A stretch of DNA of 64,000 bases from Rhodospirillaceae bacterium (GCA_002712335.1 PATI01000004.1:3627-67626), one strand, 5' to 3'; positions 36,596 to 46,496 are shown, counted from the first letter of the stretch. Numbers and translations: made by a program. Notes: generated by a model from the sequence alone, not told the origin.

Positions 36596-37060
36596 CTAAT
36601 TAATTGGAATATTGGTTTTTTTTGCCCTTTTTCGCGCAATGCCTCTATCTCGATCAGTTACATAGATTAATTCCCCAATGCGACGCAATAATTGATCTTC
36701 AAAAGGGTCCACCTTACCGTCAGCATAAGCAACCATCCAAAGACATTCCATCAAATCAATGCGATCCTCATAACATAAACCACTTCTTAAAGCCTTAGTT
36801 ATCGCATATAATTGCACTGAGCCCTCGACTTCCGCTTGCGCTCGTTTAATCAATTTTTGAGCGATTATATCCTCCAATCTGAACTTTTCTTTTACAAAAT
36901 TTAAAATTCTTTCTCGCTCTAGGGCTGTAAAATCCCTATCTACCATCGCAACTTCAATAAGAAGGGCTGCTGCTGCATACTCGATCTGATTCTCATCATT
37001 TATCTTTAATGCGTCGTTTTCGTCTATGCCCAAAAATTCTCTGAGTTTTTTTATCACCAT
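36596..37060 (-). CDS. TerB-like tellurite-resistance-domain protein
   Basis: A 154-residue all-helical cytoplasmic protein. The core (about 25-145) has the TerB pattern of two acidic helical repeats: AAALLIEVAMVDRDFTALER and LMECLWMVAYADGKVDPFED. TerB proteins bind calcium through such acidic motifs, but their role outside tellurite-resistance operons is unknown, and no other ter gene is present. The start overlaps the S4-domain gene's stop by 7 bp, so the two are translationally coupled in the helicase-S4-TerB transcript. Confidence 0.82.
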   Translation of the reverse strand: MVIKKLREFLGIDENDALKINDENQIEYAAAALLIEVAMVDRDFTALERERILNFVKEKFRLEDIIAQKLIKRAQAEVEGSVQLYAITKALRSGLCYEDRIDLMECLWMVAYADGKVDPFEDQLLRRIGELIYVTDRDRGIARKRAKKTNIPIN

Positions 37061-37413
37061 ACATCCTTATTACGATCTCGTTTTTGCCACCTTTTTACAG
37101 GCCTTGGCTCTATTTCTCTAATTCTAGGTACTCGCACTTTATTTTCAGATAAATCCTCGTAAAGTTTTGTTGCCTCCGAAGCAGGACCGCGGCGCGAACC
37201 AAGTCCTAAAACTTTTACTACTCGTATACAATGCGCCTGCGGAAAGGTAACAATTTGTCCAACCCGTATATTATAATGAGATTTTTCTATGACGGCTCCA
37301 TCAACGCGTATACGACCGGAATCACAAACCCGACCCGAGAGAGATCTAGATCGAAAGAACCTTGCATACCACAACCATTTATCAAGTCTAAGCGATGAAT
37401 CGTCATCTATCAA
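37054..37413 (-). CDS. S4-domain RNA-binding protein (Hsp15-like)
   Basis: A 119-residue protein with one S4 RNA-binding domain at about 8-70 (LRLDKWLWYARFFRSRSLS; GRIRVDGAVIEKSHYNIRVG) and a basic, probably disordered tail (PVKRWQKRDRNKD). Hsp15 (HslR) of E. coli, the nearest characterised relative, binds stalled 50S subunits carrying nascent chains. It overlaps the helicase stop by 4 bp and the TerB-like start by 7 bp. Function in alphaproteobacteria is inferred from family only. Confidence 0.88.
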   Translation of the reverse strand: MIDDDSSLRLDKWLWYARFFRSRSLSGRVCDSGRIRVDGAVIEKSHYNIRVGQIVTFPQAHCIRVVKVLGLGSRRGPASEATKLYEDLSENKVRVPRIREIEPRPVKRWQKRDRNKDVW

Positions 37414-39878
37414 AATTTGTATTCCTTCAATTTTGAGAAGGGCAAATCATTTTCGTTTCCTTTTATGGACCGGACAGAATTTGATCGTCGGCGATTCCCA
37501 ATAAGTTTATTTTCTCCGGATCTTCCAAATTCAAGAGTATCACCTAACTTATTTATTATTATTCCTGTATCTCTAATGCTTAAGCCCAACATTGATGAAA
37601 TTTTTTTAATTGGCGGCAGCTCTTTGCTTTTTTTTGCCTTAATTAAATCGACCACAATGCGATCAAGAATATCAATACGAACGAACCTTGGGCCCAAAAT
37701 TGCATAACCAATAGATTCCAAAAAGTTTCTATTGTATTTCTTTTTAGCTTTTAGGGTTATAGTTCCTGGTGGTGGTACCGGAGGAGGAGGCAAATCATTC
37801 CAAATAGCCCACATTAGGGCGCGAAGAGTAATAATTTTTGGTTTTACAAGTGAAGGGAAAAAAATCGTTTTATATCCCAGTTTGACATTGGACTCTCTGA
37901 GTATTTTTCTATCCGCCTTAGTTAACCCATCTATTTGTTTTCTAACATCACTCCTCGGAATTGAGCCAAGATTCTCACGAAGCTGAAATACTAAGCCACG
38001 TGCTGGGCCGGAAAGTTTTTGAGTTTGTATTATGAAAAGAGGCGTAAAATGTCTTTTGATAAGGGAATGACACCAGGTCAACAAACGTTTCACCACCCTA
38101 TCTCTTAGGGGCGCCGATAAAATTTCAGTTGTCCGTACTTGCGGTTGGGGCATTAAAATACTTTTCCCCCGTTTTAATTTACCCAAGTTTTGTTCACGCC
38201 ATTGGATAGTTCCATCATCAGACAAAGAAAATTGGCTATCCATCTCTTCCTCAATTTTTGATACCCGGTTTAGAATCTCGCGGTGTAGTCCTCGATTTGC
38301 CGCCGCAGACAAAAGACGTTTATCGCCTGTACTTGCTAATAAATCCCCCGTAAAACTCAAACCATTTAAATAACCAATAAACATTCCTTCAACAAATACT
38401 TCGTTTTCCTTACTAACATTAGCTTCTAGATATTTTCCCCGAGAACGAAGCATTGTATTGCTCCGACGGTCTACAAACCTTTCTGTCAGTCTTTCATGCA
38501 ATGCATCCGACAGTAAATCCTCAAGCTGTCTTGCCTGTAATTGCCAGTTTACTGCATCTTTTACCCAGTTTGTTCTATGTGATATATACGTCCAAGTCCG
38601 CGTGTGTGCTATTCGTGCCACAAGAGTATCAATATCACCGTCTACGCGCTTGAGACGTTCCAACTGATCAGCCACCCAGTCTTCAGGTAAATGGCCTTCT
38701 GCCATGGCCAAATGCTTAAATATTGTTTTCAAAAGGCGTAAATGTAGATCGGCTAGAGTTTTCCTGAAATCAGGGATTTGGCAGACTTCCCACAACAATT
38801 CAACCATATCTGTATTTGTTGCCAAATCAGAGACCGACCTATCGAGAGATAAATATCTCAACATAACTTGATCTTCTGGTTCACGAACCCGTCTCAAAAC
38901 CGGATCAGGCGGGGTTTCATCAAGACTCTTCAGCAAGCTTTTTAAGCTTTGAAAATTCAGATTACTATTACGCCACCAAATACTCTTTTTCTTTTGAAAC
39001 CGATGATTTTCAACAGCCTCTATGATTTCCGGATCGAAAGAGCCCGCTTCTAAGAAAGTTCCAAATGTACCTTCTCGCATGAAACGACCCGCTCTCCCGG
39101 CAATTTGGGCCACCTCATCCACTGCCAAGGGTCTCTTGCGCATACCGTCAAATTTATGTAAGCGCCAGAAGGCTACGTGATCAATGTTCATATTTAAACC
39201 CATTCCAATCGCATCAGTTGCAATTAAAAAATCTACATCACCTTCCTGATACATTTGAACCTGCGCATTACGGGTGCGGGGGCTCAGAGCGCCAAGTACT
39301 ACGGCAGCACCACCGGATGTTCTCCGGATATGTTCCGCCAGCGCATAAACATCGTTAGCGGAAAATGCAACAATCGCGCTGCGCCGCTTGATCCGACTAA
39401 GTTTCTGTGCACCAGCATAAGTTAACTTTGAAAAACGGGGGCGAGTTATAAATTCGGCATTTGGAACAAGTTGACGTAATATGGATTTTACGCTTTCAGA
39501 GCCAAGAAACATTGTTTCAACCTGCCCGCGCGCATGGAGCAATCTGTCCGTGAATAAATGACCTCTTTCTGCATCAGCGCATAACTGAATTTCATCAACA
39601 GCCAAAAATTCAACTAACTTTGCAACCGGCATTGATTCGACTGTGCAAAGAAAATACCTAGCTCTAGGCGGTATTATTTTTTCTTCGCCTGTGACCAAGG
39701 CTGTTTTATCTCTTCCTACCAATGCGACTACACGGTCATAATTTTCCCTAGCCAAAAGACGCAATGGAAAACCAATCATGCCAGTCTGATGGTCCAGCAT
39801 ACGCTCAATAGCAAGATAGGTTTTCCCAGTATTGGTCGGACCTAGAATAGCCGTTATTTTATTTGAATACAGCGGCAT
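37410..39878 (-). CDS. Suv3-like superfamily 2 RNA helicase
   Basis: I use ATG 39878 (MPLYSNKITAILGPTN, 822 residues); the frame continues to 40058 but would run into htpG's leader and matches no helicase. Motif I is GPTNTGKT at 13-20, motif II DEIQ, and motif VI QIAGRAGR, all as in mitochondrial Suv3 and its alphaproteobacterial relatives, which unwind RNA during decay. A second RecA domain (about 165-300) and a long C-terminal region follow; the tail is basic (GNRRRSNSVRSIKGN). It leads the operon with the S4 and TerB-like genes. Divergent from htpG over about 155 bp. Confidence 0.88.
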   Translation of the reverse strand: MPLYSNKITAILGPTNTGKTYLAIERMLDHQTGMIGFPLRLLARENYDRVVALVGRDKTALVTGEEKIIPPRARYFLCTVESMPVAKLVEFLAVDEIQLCADAERGHLFTDRLLHARGQVETMFLGSESVKSILRQLVPNAEFITRPRFSKLTYAGAQKLSRIKRRSAIVAFSANDVYALAEHIRRTSGGAAVVLGALSPRTRNAQVQMYQEGDVDFLIATDAIGMGLNMNIDHVAFWRLHKFDGMRKRPLAVDEVAQIAGRAGRFMREGTFGTFLEAGSFDPEIIEAVENHRFQKKKSIWWRNSNLNFQSLKSLLKSLDETPPDPVLRRVREPEDQVMLRYLSLDRSVSDLATNTDMVELLWEVCQIPDFRKTLADLHLRLLKTIFKHLAMAEGHLPEDWVADQLERLKRVDGDIDTLVARIAHTRTWTYISHRTNWVKDAVNWQLQARQLEDLLSDALHERLTERFVDRRSNTMLRSRGKYLEANVSKENEVFVEGMFIGYLNGLSFTGDLLASTGDKRLLSAAANRGLHREILNRVSKIEEEMDSQFSLSDDGTIQWREQNLGKLKRGKSILMPQPQVRTTEILSAPLRDRVVKRLLTWCHSLIKRHFTPLFIIQTQKLSGPARGLVFQLRENLGSIPRSDVRKQIDGLTKADRKILRESNVKLGYKTIFFPSLVKPKIITLRALMWAIWNDLPPPPVPPPGTITLKAKKKYNRNFLESIGYAILGPRFVRIDILDRIVVDLIKAKKSKELPPIKKISSMLGLSIRDTGIIINKLGDTLEFGRSGENKLIGNRRRSNSVRSIKGNENDLPFSKLKEYKF

Positions 39879-39961
39879 ATGAATTCCAAATACATGGAGG
39901 TTCAATTTAATGGAAACAAAAATTTTATCCCTTATAAACAAAATTTTTATGAAATTGAATA

Positions 39962-39990
39962 CTTGCAGAGTTTGACAACAAGACACATAT
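39962..39990 (+). promoter_or_regulatory. Candidate heat-shock (sigma-32) promoter of htpG
   Basis: CTTGCA at 39962 and CACATAT at 39984-39990 are 16 nt apart, resembling the sigma-32 pattern CTTGAA-N13-16-CCCATAT. A TTGACA at 39972 lacks a -10 at proper spacing. About 45 nt separate the site from the htpG start at 40035. Suggestive only. Confidence 0.3.
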
Positions 39991-40034
39991 TCTGACATTT
40001 GAGTATAACCACAATCAAGGTGAGACAACAGAGA

Positions 40035-41915
40035 ATGGCTGAAACCCTTAGCTTTCAAACTGAAGTTGGTAAAATTTTAAAAATTGTTGCCAACTCTTTA
40101 TATAGTGATCGGCAGATTTTCCTTCGAGAACTTATTTCAAATGCCTCTGATGCATGTGATCGACTGCGCTATTTGGCAATTACGGAACCATCATTGACCG
40201 GAGACGACACAGATTTTCAGGTAGAACTTTCTATAAATAAAAAAGCTAAAACAATTACCGTTGCAGATAATGGGGTTGGAATGAACCGGGAGTCCTTAAT
40301 TGATGATTTAGGTACTATCGCGCGGTCTGGTTCTTCTGCATTCTTGGATGCATTAAATTCGGATAAAGAGGAAGATGTCGCCTTGATCGGCCAATTTGGT
40401 GTCGGCTTCTATTCCTGCTTTATGATTGCAGAAATGGTAGAGGTCACCAGCCGACGCGCAGGAGAAAAACAAGCTTGGAAATGGACCTCTAATGGAGAGG
40501 GAGAATTTACCATTGAGGAGGCAGAAAGAGAAGGTAGAGGCACCTCAATCGTTATGAGACTTAAGAAAGATGCTTCGGAGTTCCTAGAACCGTCGAGGCT
40601 ACGCCATATAGTTTCCACCTATTCAGATCATATTTCCCTACCAATAATGATGGAAATTGAAGGAAAACAGGAAACACTTAATCAAGCTTCCGCTTTATGG
40701 ACCAGACAAAAGAAAGATATAAAGTCAGACCAATACACAGAATTTTACCGGCATATCAGCCATGCCTTTGATGAACCGGCGATGAATATTCACTGGAGAG
40801 CAGAAGGGCGGTTACAATATACCGGCCTTCTATTTATCCCCTCTTCAAGACCGATGGATATTTTTGCGCCAGAGCGCAAGCATGGCGTGAAACTTTACGT
40901 CAAACGTGTATTCATCACAGATGAATGCGAAGACTTATGCCCTGCATGGCTTCGGTTCGTTAAAGGACTTATTGACTCCGAAGACTTGCCACTAAATGTC
41001 AGCCGTGAAATGCTACAAAATAACCCGGCGCTAAAGCGTATAAAGTCTGCTTTGATAAAGCGCGTTCTGGGTGAGCTTAAAAAACTATCAGACAAAAAGC
41101 CCGAAGAATATTCAAAATTTTGGGGAAACTTTGGTGCTGTCCTAAAAGAAGGCATATATGAAGACGCGGATAATCGTGATGCTGTGCTTAAACTCTCTCG
41201 TTTTCATAGCACTCACGACGACAATTTGACTAGCCTTGATGAATATTTAGGTCGAATGAAAGAAGGACAGGAAGCAATTTATTATATTTCGGGAGAGGAT
41301 GTCAGTGCTCTTGCAAAAAGTCCTCAACTAGAGGGATTTAGATCACGTGGAATTGAAGTTTTGTTAATGACTGACCCTGTAGATGAGTTCTGGCTCCCCG
41401 CCATCGGTGACTATGAAGAAAAACCAATACGTTCCGCAACTCGTTCTGGAACTGACCTAGATGGTATAGGGACTGACAAAGAAGAAGGAACCGAAAACGG
41501 CAAAACTAAAACGGAAAAAGAAGGGGATGCTCCCGGCTTGGACGCACTTATAGCGATGGTAAAACTGGAGCTTGGAGATAACGTTAAAGACGTACGCTTA
41601 TCGAATCGGCTAACAGAAAGCCCAGTCTGTCTTAGTGCAGACGAGGGGGACATTGATATAAGGTTGGAGCAACTTTTACGTCAGCACAATCAACTCAATG
41701 AACAAGTAAGCCGTGTTTTGGAGATCAACGGGAAACACCCCTTGATAACAGCATTGGCGGGATTGGCTGGTGTTGATGGAGGTGGAACTAAAGTTAGTGA
41801 CGCTGCTTGGCTATTACTTGATCAAGCACGGATTCTAGAAGGAGAACCTCTTCCTGACCCCACTGCATTTATTCGACGTATGGCAGATATAATGGCAAAA
41901 GGTGTTACCATTTAA
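40035..41915 (+). CDS. htpG: Molecular chaperone HtpG (Hsp90)
   Basis: Bacterial Hsp90, an ATP-driven cytoplasmic chaperone. I set the start at ATG 40035 (MAETLSFQTEVGKIL, 626 residues) because the family begins exactly there; the frame extends back to 39999. The N-terminal ATPase (about 1-215) has LRELISNASDACDRLR, VADNGVGM and GQFGVGFYS; the middle domain has NVSREMLQNNPALKRIK, and the C-terminal dimerisation domain follows a charged insert at about 470-510 (EEGTENGKTKTEKEG). Divergent from the helicase operon; the next gene overlaps its stop by one base. Confidence 0.96.
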   Translation: MAETLSFQTEVGKILKIVANSLYSDRQIFLRELISNASDACDRLRYLAITEPSLTGDDTDFQVELSINKKAKTITVADNGVGMNRESLIDDLGTIARSGSSAFLDALNSDKEEDVALIGQFGVGFYSCFMIAEMVEVTSRRAGEKQAWKWTSNGEGEFTIEEAEREGRGTSIVMRLKKDASEFLEPSRLRHIVSTYSDHISLPIMMEIEGKQETLNQASALWTRQKKDIKSDQYTEFYRHISHAFDEPAMNIHWRAEGRLQYTGLLFIPSSRPMDIFAPERKHGVKLYVKRVFITDECEDLCPAWLRFVKGLIDSEDLPLNVSREMLQNNPALKRIKSALIKRVLGELKKLSDKKPEEYSKFWGNFGAVLKEGIYEDADNRDAVLKLSRFHSTHDDNLTSLDEYLGRMKEGQEAIYYISGEDVSALAKSPQLEGFRSRGIEVLLMTDPVDEFWLPAIGDYEEKPIRSATRSGTDLDGIGTDKEEGTENGKTKTEKEGDAPGLDALIAMVKLELGDNVKDVRLSNRLTESPVCLSADEGDIDIRLEQLLRQHNQLNEQVSRVLEINGKHPLITALAGLAGVDGGGTKVSDAAWLLLDQARILEGEPLPDPTAFIRRMADIMAKGVTI

Positions 41916-42826
41916 TGAACATATGGGATCAGATCAATGATGCATGCTCATTTGGTTCAATCCGTATCAGTCGAATAATAGATATGGAAAATGTTGCTTT
42001 TCCGGCTGCAACACTCTTTCCTAACGCGACATCTGAACATATACGAACATTAAGTAGTCGGTTTGGACAACGACATATCAATCCAAATTCTCTGGAACTT
42101 TACCTCAGTTTTCATGGTTTTATCGTAAAAACCGAACGACATACTATTTTAGTCGACTCATGTATTGGAAATGGTAAAGAAAGACCTGGACGGCCGATGT
42201 GGAACAAAAGGTCGGGGCCATTCCTTAAAAATCTTCAAAAACAAGGTATTTCGCCAGAGGAAATTGATTACGTAATGTGCACTCACATGCACGCGGACCA
42301 TGTTGGCTGGAACACCAAACTTGAGAACGGTGAATGGGTTCCTACCTTCCCTAATGCCCAGTACCTTTTCGGTGAAAGGGAATTTAAATTTTGGAAAAAA
42401 AAGCAAGAAACGAGTACAAATCCAATAATGTATGGAGCTCATGCCGATAGTGTCTTACCAATCATGAAAAAAGGACAGGGATTTCTCATCGATAGCAATC
42501 ATGAAATATCTGATGGATTGTTTACCGAGCCGGCATACGGTCATACTCCGGGAAACTTAGTGCTGAATGTTACTGAAGGTAGTAAAACACATGCTATCAT
42601 TTGTGGGGATGTAATGCATCACCCGATACAGCTTGCCAATCCAGAATGGTCGAGTTGTTTTTGTGAAAATCCACAAATGTCTCGTGCAACCCGTATGAGC
42701 CTCTTAAATCGTTTTTCTGATAGCGACACGTTTATATTACCTGCCCACTTTCAGTCCCCGGGATATGGGCCCGTGGAAAGAGATGGAAAAGGATATCGCA
42801 TGAAAGACGGCATCGGCGAAAAGTAA
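41915..42826 (+). CDS. MBL-fold metallo-hydrolase
   Basis: A 303-residue metallo-beta-lactamase-fold enzyme. The di-zinc site is complete: HMHADH (His124, His126, Asp128, His129), a distal His in YGHTPGNL, Asp in CGDVMHHP, and a last His in PAHFQSP. The arrangement suits small-ester hydrolases such as quorum-quenching lactonases and methyl-parathion-hydrolase-like proteins; the exact substrate cannot be read. Translation is coupled to htpG through TAATG. The gene ends in a convergent terminator shared with the Liv operon. Confidence 0.87.
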   Translation: MNIWDQINDACSFGSIRISRIIDMENVAFPAATLFPNATSEHIRTLSSRFGQRHINPNSLELYLSFHGFIVKTERHTILVDSCIGNGKERPGRPMWNKRSGPFLKNLQKQGISPEEIDYVMCTHMHADHVGWNTKLENGEWVPTFPNAQYLFGEREFKFWKKKQETSTNPIMYGAHADSVLPIMKKGQGFLIDSNHEISDGLFTEPAYGHTPGNLVLNVTEGSKTHAIICGDVMHHPIQLANPEWSSCFCENPQMSRATRMSLLNRFSDSDTFILPAHFQSPGYGPVERDGKGYRMKDGIGEK

Positions 42827-42856
42827 AAAACCGGCGGTAAATGAATTCCGCCGGTT
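42825..42856 (-). terminator. Rho-independent terminator of the Liv operon
   Basis: A perfect 9-bp stem (AACCGGCGG 42829-42837 and CCGCCGGTT 42848-42856) with a 10-nt loop. Read on the minus strand it is followed by a run of U (the A-run at 42825-42830), 27 nt after the substrate-binding-protein stop. On the plus strand no U-run follows, so it serves mainly the minus operon. Confidence 0.85.
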
Positions 42857-42882
42857 CTTACAAACTGCAATTTATATCGATA

Positions 42883-44067
42883 TCATTTTTTACAGGGTAA
42901 TGCTGGATATTTATCCAAAAGTTGCCACTGCTTGTTCTTCATTGTCATAATATATGCTGGCAACTGCGCATCTCCAGTTTTTTCAAAACAAACGTTTCCT
43001 TGTACCAAATCAAAGCTTGTTTTTAATAGAGCATCACGGATAGCCGTACGCTCTGCTTTTACTTTTTTAGGATTACCCGTAACTTTAGCGACTTCCATCG
43101 CCTTTTTGAAAACATAAACTATATCGTAAGCTGAAGCGTCAACATGATGCGGCCATAGCTTTTTAATTTTCTGTTTGGCAGCAGCAGCTACAAATTTCCT
43201 AGAAAAGTTACGGGTGCGATCATTAAGATTATAGTAATAAGATGCAGCAAATACCGCGCCATCACCATCAGCGCCCATTCCATGAACAATTTCCGGGTCA
43301 GCCCAAATTTGTGCACCAATTATTGGAACATCAATTTTTTGGCGTCGCATTTCCTTCAGAACCCTAATAGCAATCGGCGTAATACCTGCCAAACCAACAT
43401 AGTCAATCTTTTTACCTTTCAGTTGAGAGACTTGCGGCGAAACGTCGAAAGCTTTGGTAGCAAATCCAATTGGCCCAGTAATTTTGACCTTTTCCTTTGT
43501 TAGGATTGGCTTCATGATATACATACCAACAGCCTTGGAAACCACATCATCTGTGCCATACATAATTGCAACCGACTTTTTCAAAGCACCTCGCTTTTTC
43601 ATGGTTTTCACAACACGCATGAATTGGAGATATTCACTCTCTGTTAATCGATAAGCATAGGAAAATTTGTCGGCTAATTTTGGTGCTGAAGATGCGTTTG
43701 GTATTTGTACAATCTTCTCTCTCTCGCCAGCCGCAAAGGCTACCCGAGCTTCACTTGAAGAGAAAGGACCAATCACGCCTAAGGCGTTATCATCACGAGC
43801 AAATTTACGCACTGCAACCACTGCTTGCTTAGGGTCACCAGCTGTGTCGAATTTTACAATCCGGAGCTTTTTACCGTTAACACCTCCAGCTGCGTTTATT
43901 TCTTCGACGGCAATATCTACCGCTACTTCTGTAGTTTTATTTATCGTTGAATACAGCCCCGTTTTTCCAAAGCTCAAACCGAGAACAACTTCATCCGCCG
44001 CTTGACTTGGCGCCGAAAAAACTAAACCAACCATAACAGCAACAGTGAATCCTAATTTACATGTCAT
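42883..44067 (-). CDS. ABC transporter periplasmic substrate-binding protein, LivK type
   Basis: Periplasmic binding protein of the branched-chain-amino-acid-type importer (Peripla_BP_6). I choose ATG 44067 (MTCKLGFTVAV, 394 residues), preceded by GGGAGAG and followed by a clean signal peptide cleaved after SQAADE; the frame continues to 44124. The mature domain starts VVLGLSFGKTGLYS and contains AAGGVNGKKLRIV and GVIGPFSSSEARVA. Cys at about 377 and near the C-terminus could form a disulfide. It is the last gene of livHMGF-K, 53 bp after livF, under a TPP riboswitch, so the ligand may be thiamine-related rather than an amino acid. Confidence 0.9.
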   Translation of the reverse strand: MTCKLGFTVAVMVGLVFSAPSQAADEVVLGLSFGKTGLYSTINKTTEVAVDIAVEEINAAGGVNGKKLRIVKFDTAGDPKQAVVAVRKFARDDNALGVIGPFSSSEARVAFAAGEREKIVQIPNASSAPKLADKFSYAYRLTESEYLQFMRVVKTMKKRGALKKSVAIMYGTDDVVSKAVGMYIMKPILTKEKVKITGPIGFATKAFDVSPQVSQLKGKKIDYVGLAGITPIAIRVLKEMRRQKIDVPIIGAQIWADPEIVHGMGADGDGAVFAASYYYNLNDRTRNFSRKFVAAAAKQKIKKLWPHHVDASAYDIVYVFKKAMEVAKVTGNPKKVKAERTAIRDALLKTSFDLVQGNVCFEKTGDAQLPAYIMTMKNKQWQLLDKYPALPCKK

Positions 44068-44120
44068 AATATTTTCTCTCCCTTTTAATTCTATGAACCG
44101 TAAAGCAATGACGCCTCCCG

Positions 44121-44822
44121 TCAATGTGAACCAAGATAGGCCTCTCCTAAACGTTTGTCCTCTTGCAGAGATGTCGCTGTTCCTGACAATACAACATCTC
44201 CAAGCTCCAATACATAACCTCGATCAGCAGTTTGCAAAGCCATGTTAGTATTTTGTTCTATTAACAATATTGTAAGGCCATTCCGATTTAGATCTTCAAT
44301 AAGTGCAAATAACTGTTTTACAAGAATGGGACTAAGTCCCAGAGAAGGTTCATCCAGCATCATTAAACGAGGTTTCGCGAGCATCGCACGGCTAATAGCT
44401 AGCATCTGTTGTTCTCCTCCGGATAGAACCGAAGCAGGCATTTCTCGTCGAGCCGCAAGATTAGGAAATCGCTCATAAATTGCTTCAATTTCTTCACTAA
44501 CATCTTCTTTGCGGCAATAAGCACCCATTTGCAGGTTTTCATTAACAGTCAGACTGACAAATATCTGCCTGCCCTCTGGAACCATTACTAGCCCTGCACT
44601 AACCCGCCGCGGCGCAGACCAACCACTAATGTCTACGCCATCAAATACTACCGTTCCGCTAGATTTCTCACTGCCTTGTATAGCTTTGAGTAAAGAACTT
44701 TTTCCAGCTCCATTCGCCCCCAGCACCGTCACAATCTCTTTTTCATCCATGGTTAAATCAACTGATTTAACAGCATGATTTCGACCATAACGAACATCAA
44801 TTTTATTCACCTCAAGAAGCAT
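44121..44822 (-). CDS. livF: ABC transporter ATP-binding protein, LivF type
   Basis: One of the two ATPases of the importer, 233 residues from ATG 44822 (MLLEVNKIDVRYGRN); the frame opens further upstream inside livG but that part has no family match. Walker A GANGAGKSS near residue 36, signature LSGGEQQM near 132, Walker B LMMLDEPSLGL near 154, switch His in LIEQN context. The conserved VPEGRQIF stretch is typical of LivF. It overlaps livG by 11 bp. Name follows family; the substrate is argued from the operon's riboswitch. Confidence 0.9.
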   Translation of the reverse strand: MLLEVNKIDVRYGRNHAVKSVDLTMDEKEIVTVLGANGAGKSSLLKAIQGSEKSSGTVVFDGVDISGWSAPRRVSAGLVMVPEGRQIFVSLTVNENLQMGAYCRKEDVSEEIEAIYERFPNLAARREMPASVLSGGEQQMLAISRAMLAKPRLMMLDEPSLGLSPILVKQLFALIEDLNRNGLTILLIEQNTNMALQTADRGYVLELGDVVLSGTATSLQEDKRLGEAYLGSH

Positions 44823-45597
44823 TCTTAACCTCCGGCGCTTGTTCCTCTGTACCGAGGTAAGCTTCAAGTACTGCTGGATCCTGGTGTACTGCTTCTGGTG
44901 TACCCTCAAATATTTTTCGCCCGAAGTTTAGAACGACAATATGATCACAAAGATCTCGGACAAACTGCATATCATGTTCCACAACTAATATGGTAACACC
45001 CTGTTCAGATACTTTTTCCAATAAGGACTGTAACTTTCCGGTTTCTGATATATTGAGACCAGCAGCGGGCTCATCCAGAAGTAGTAGCTTTGGGTCCGAG
45101 ACCATCGCCCTAACAACCTCTATACGTTTCTGAATACCGTATGGAAGATTGGCGACCACCTCTCCGGGATAGGTTCCAATACCGGCATTCTTCAGGGCTT
45201 CTTCAGCCAATTTTCTCCATTTATTTTGGGGAAACATTCCAAGAGGAAAAAGCAAATTACCAAAACTACGCGCGCGCGCGTGCTGCCCTAACATGACATT
45301 TTCCACCGTGCTCAAGTGAGGCATTAGCCGTATATTTTGGAAACTACGCGACATTCCAACAGTTACACGATCTTCGGGTGGGACATTGGTTATATCTTTT
45401 CCATCAATTTTGATAATTCCGGAATCGATTGGATATACGCCTGTCAGTAAATTAAAAATAGTCGTTTTTCCAGCCCCATTTGGCCCTATAAGGGCTGTAC
45501 GACTTCCTGATCTAACATTGAAGGAAACATCATCTATCACCTTTAATCCACCGAAGCTCTTATGCATTCCAGTAATCTCGAGAAGATCTTCACTCAT
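44812..45597 (-). CDS. livG: ABC transporter ATP-binding protein, LivG type
   Basis: A 261-residue ATPase: Walker A GPNGAGKTT near 37, SRSFQNIRLM Q-loop, signature region NLPYGIQKRIE, Walker B LLLLDEPAAGLN, and the C-terminal BCA_ABC_TP tail (DPAVLEAYLG), which is specific to LivG. It pairs with LivF on the LivH-LivM membrane dimer. Overlaps livM by 4 bp and livF by 11 bp. Confidence 0.92.
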   Translation of the reverse strand: MSEDLLEITGMHKSFGGLKVIDDVSFNVRSGSRTALIGPNGAGKTTIFNLLTGVYPIDSGIIKIDGKDITNVPPEDRVTVGMSRSFQNIRLMPHLSTVENVMLGQHARARSFGNLLFPLGMFPQNKWRKLAEEALKNAGIGTYPGEVVANLPYGIQKRIEVVRAMVSDPKLLLLDEPAAGLNISETGKLQSLLEKVSEQGVTILVVEHDMQFVRDLCDHIVVLNFGRKIFEGTPEAVHQDPAVLEAYLGTEEQAPEVKNAS

Positions 45598-46496
45598 CTA
45601 CCATTCACCTCTTCATCAAGAGACCGGCAGCGGCTAAATAATCTTCCCGCAATTTTATCTTGAAGGGTTCTTGTCATAACCCCTTCCGAGCGGAATACCA
45701 TCAAGAGGACGATAAAAACTCCAAACAATATAAAACGGCCTTCAGCCAACCAACTTAAACCAGCCATTTCGGCGATCTGGCGTAGAGCTTCTGGCACAAT
45801 TACAAAAAATGCTGCGCCTAATAGCGGGCCCCAAGCTGTCTGAGTTCCACCCATCAAAACATAAAGAAGAATGTAAATACTCAACAGTACATTAAAGGTC
45901 TGTGCCTCAATATAATTATAATGATGGCCATAAAGTGAGCCTCCTAAACTCATCAGCATTGCACCAACGGTAAATGCCACTACTTTGGCAGCACGCACAT
46001 TCACTCCGAATAATGTTGACACGCTTTCATCATCGTGAATGGACCTAAGCGCTAGACCTAGGCGTGTAGACATGAAGTAAAAAGAAAACAAAATAACAAG
46101 GATTGTAACAGGAACAATTATTTTAACGTCCGTATGGCCATCAACGGGGAAGCCAGCCGCACCGCCAACAAACTCAAGGTTTATAGCTATTCCGGAAACT
46201 ACTTCTGCAAAAGCAAAAGTTGCCAGAACCATATATACACCTCTAGTCCGCAGAATTGGAAACGAAATTACAAAAGCGATTACCCCTGTAAACAGCATAG
46301 CTAGTATTACGCTCGACCAAATAGGTAAACTGGCACCAGTACTGGCATTAAACCAAGCACTTGCATAAGCACCGAGGGTAATGAACCCAGCCGCACCCAA
46401 ATTAAGCTGTCCCGATGCCGCTGGGAGAAAAATCCCATAAGCATAAATTATACTGAGACACATGATGATCAACTGCGCTTCAATATAACCGCTCAT
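45594..46496 (-). CDS. livM: ABC transporter permease, LivM type
   Basis: A 300-residue membrane protein with 8-10 hydrophobic segments, containing the family blocks SGQLNLGAAGFITLGAYASA near 28 and GLALRSIHDDESVSTLFGVN near 165, the cytoplasmic loop that couples to LivG/LivF. It forms the translocation path with LivH. The start overlaps the livH stop by one base (TAATG) and the stop overlaps livG by four, so stoichiometric expression is likely. Confidence 0.92.
   Translation of the reverse strand: MSGYIEAQLIIMCLSIIYAYGIFLPAASGQLNLGAAGFITLGAYASAWFNASTGASLPIWSSVILAMLFTGVIAFVISFPILRTRGVYMVLATFAFAEVVSGIAINLEFVGGAAGFPVDGHTDVKIIVPVTILVILFSFYFMSTRLGLALRSIHDDESVSTLFGVNVRAAKVVAFTVGAMLMSLGGSLYGHHYNYIEAQTFNVLLSIYILLYVLMGGTQTAWGPLLGAAFFVIVPEALRQIAEMAGLSWLAEGRFILFGVFIVLLMVFRSEGVMTRTLQDKIAGRLFSRCRSLDEEVNGR

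Noticed and set aside
39879..40058. 60-residue N-terminal extension of the Suv3-like helicase
   Set aside because: It would overlap htpG and does not resemble helicases; the nucleotide-binding domain begins right after the Met at 39878.
44823..44909. Upstream extension of livF into livG
   Set aside because: It is basic and unlike other LivF N-termini; MLLEVNKIDVRYG at 44822 is the canonical start of the family.
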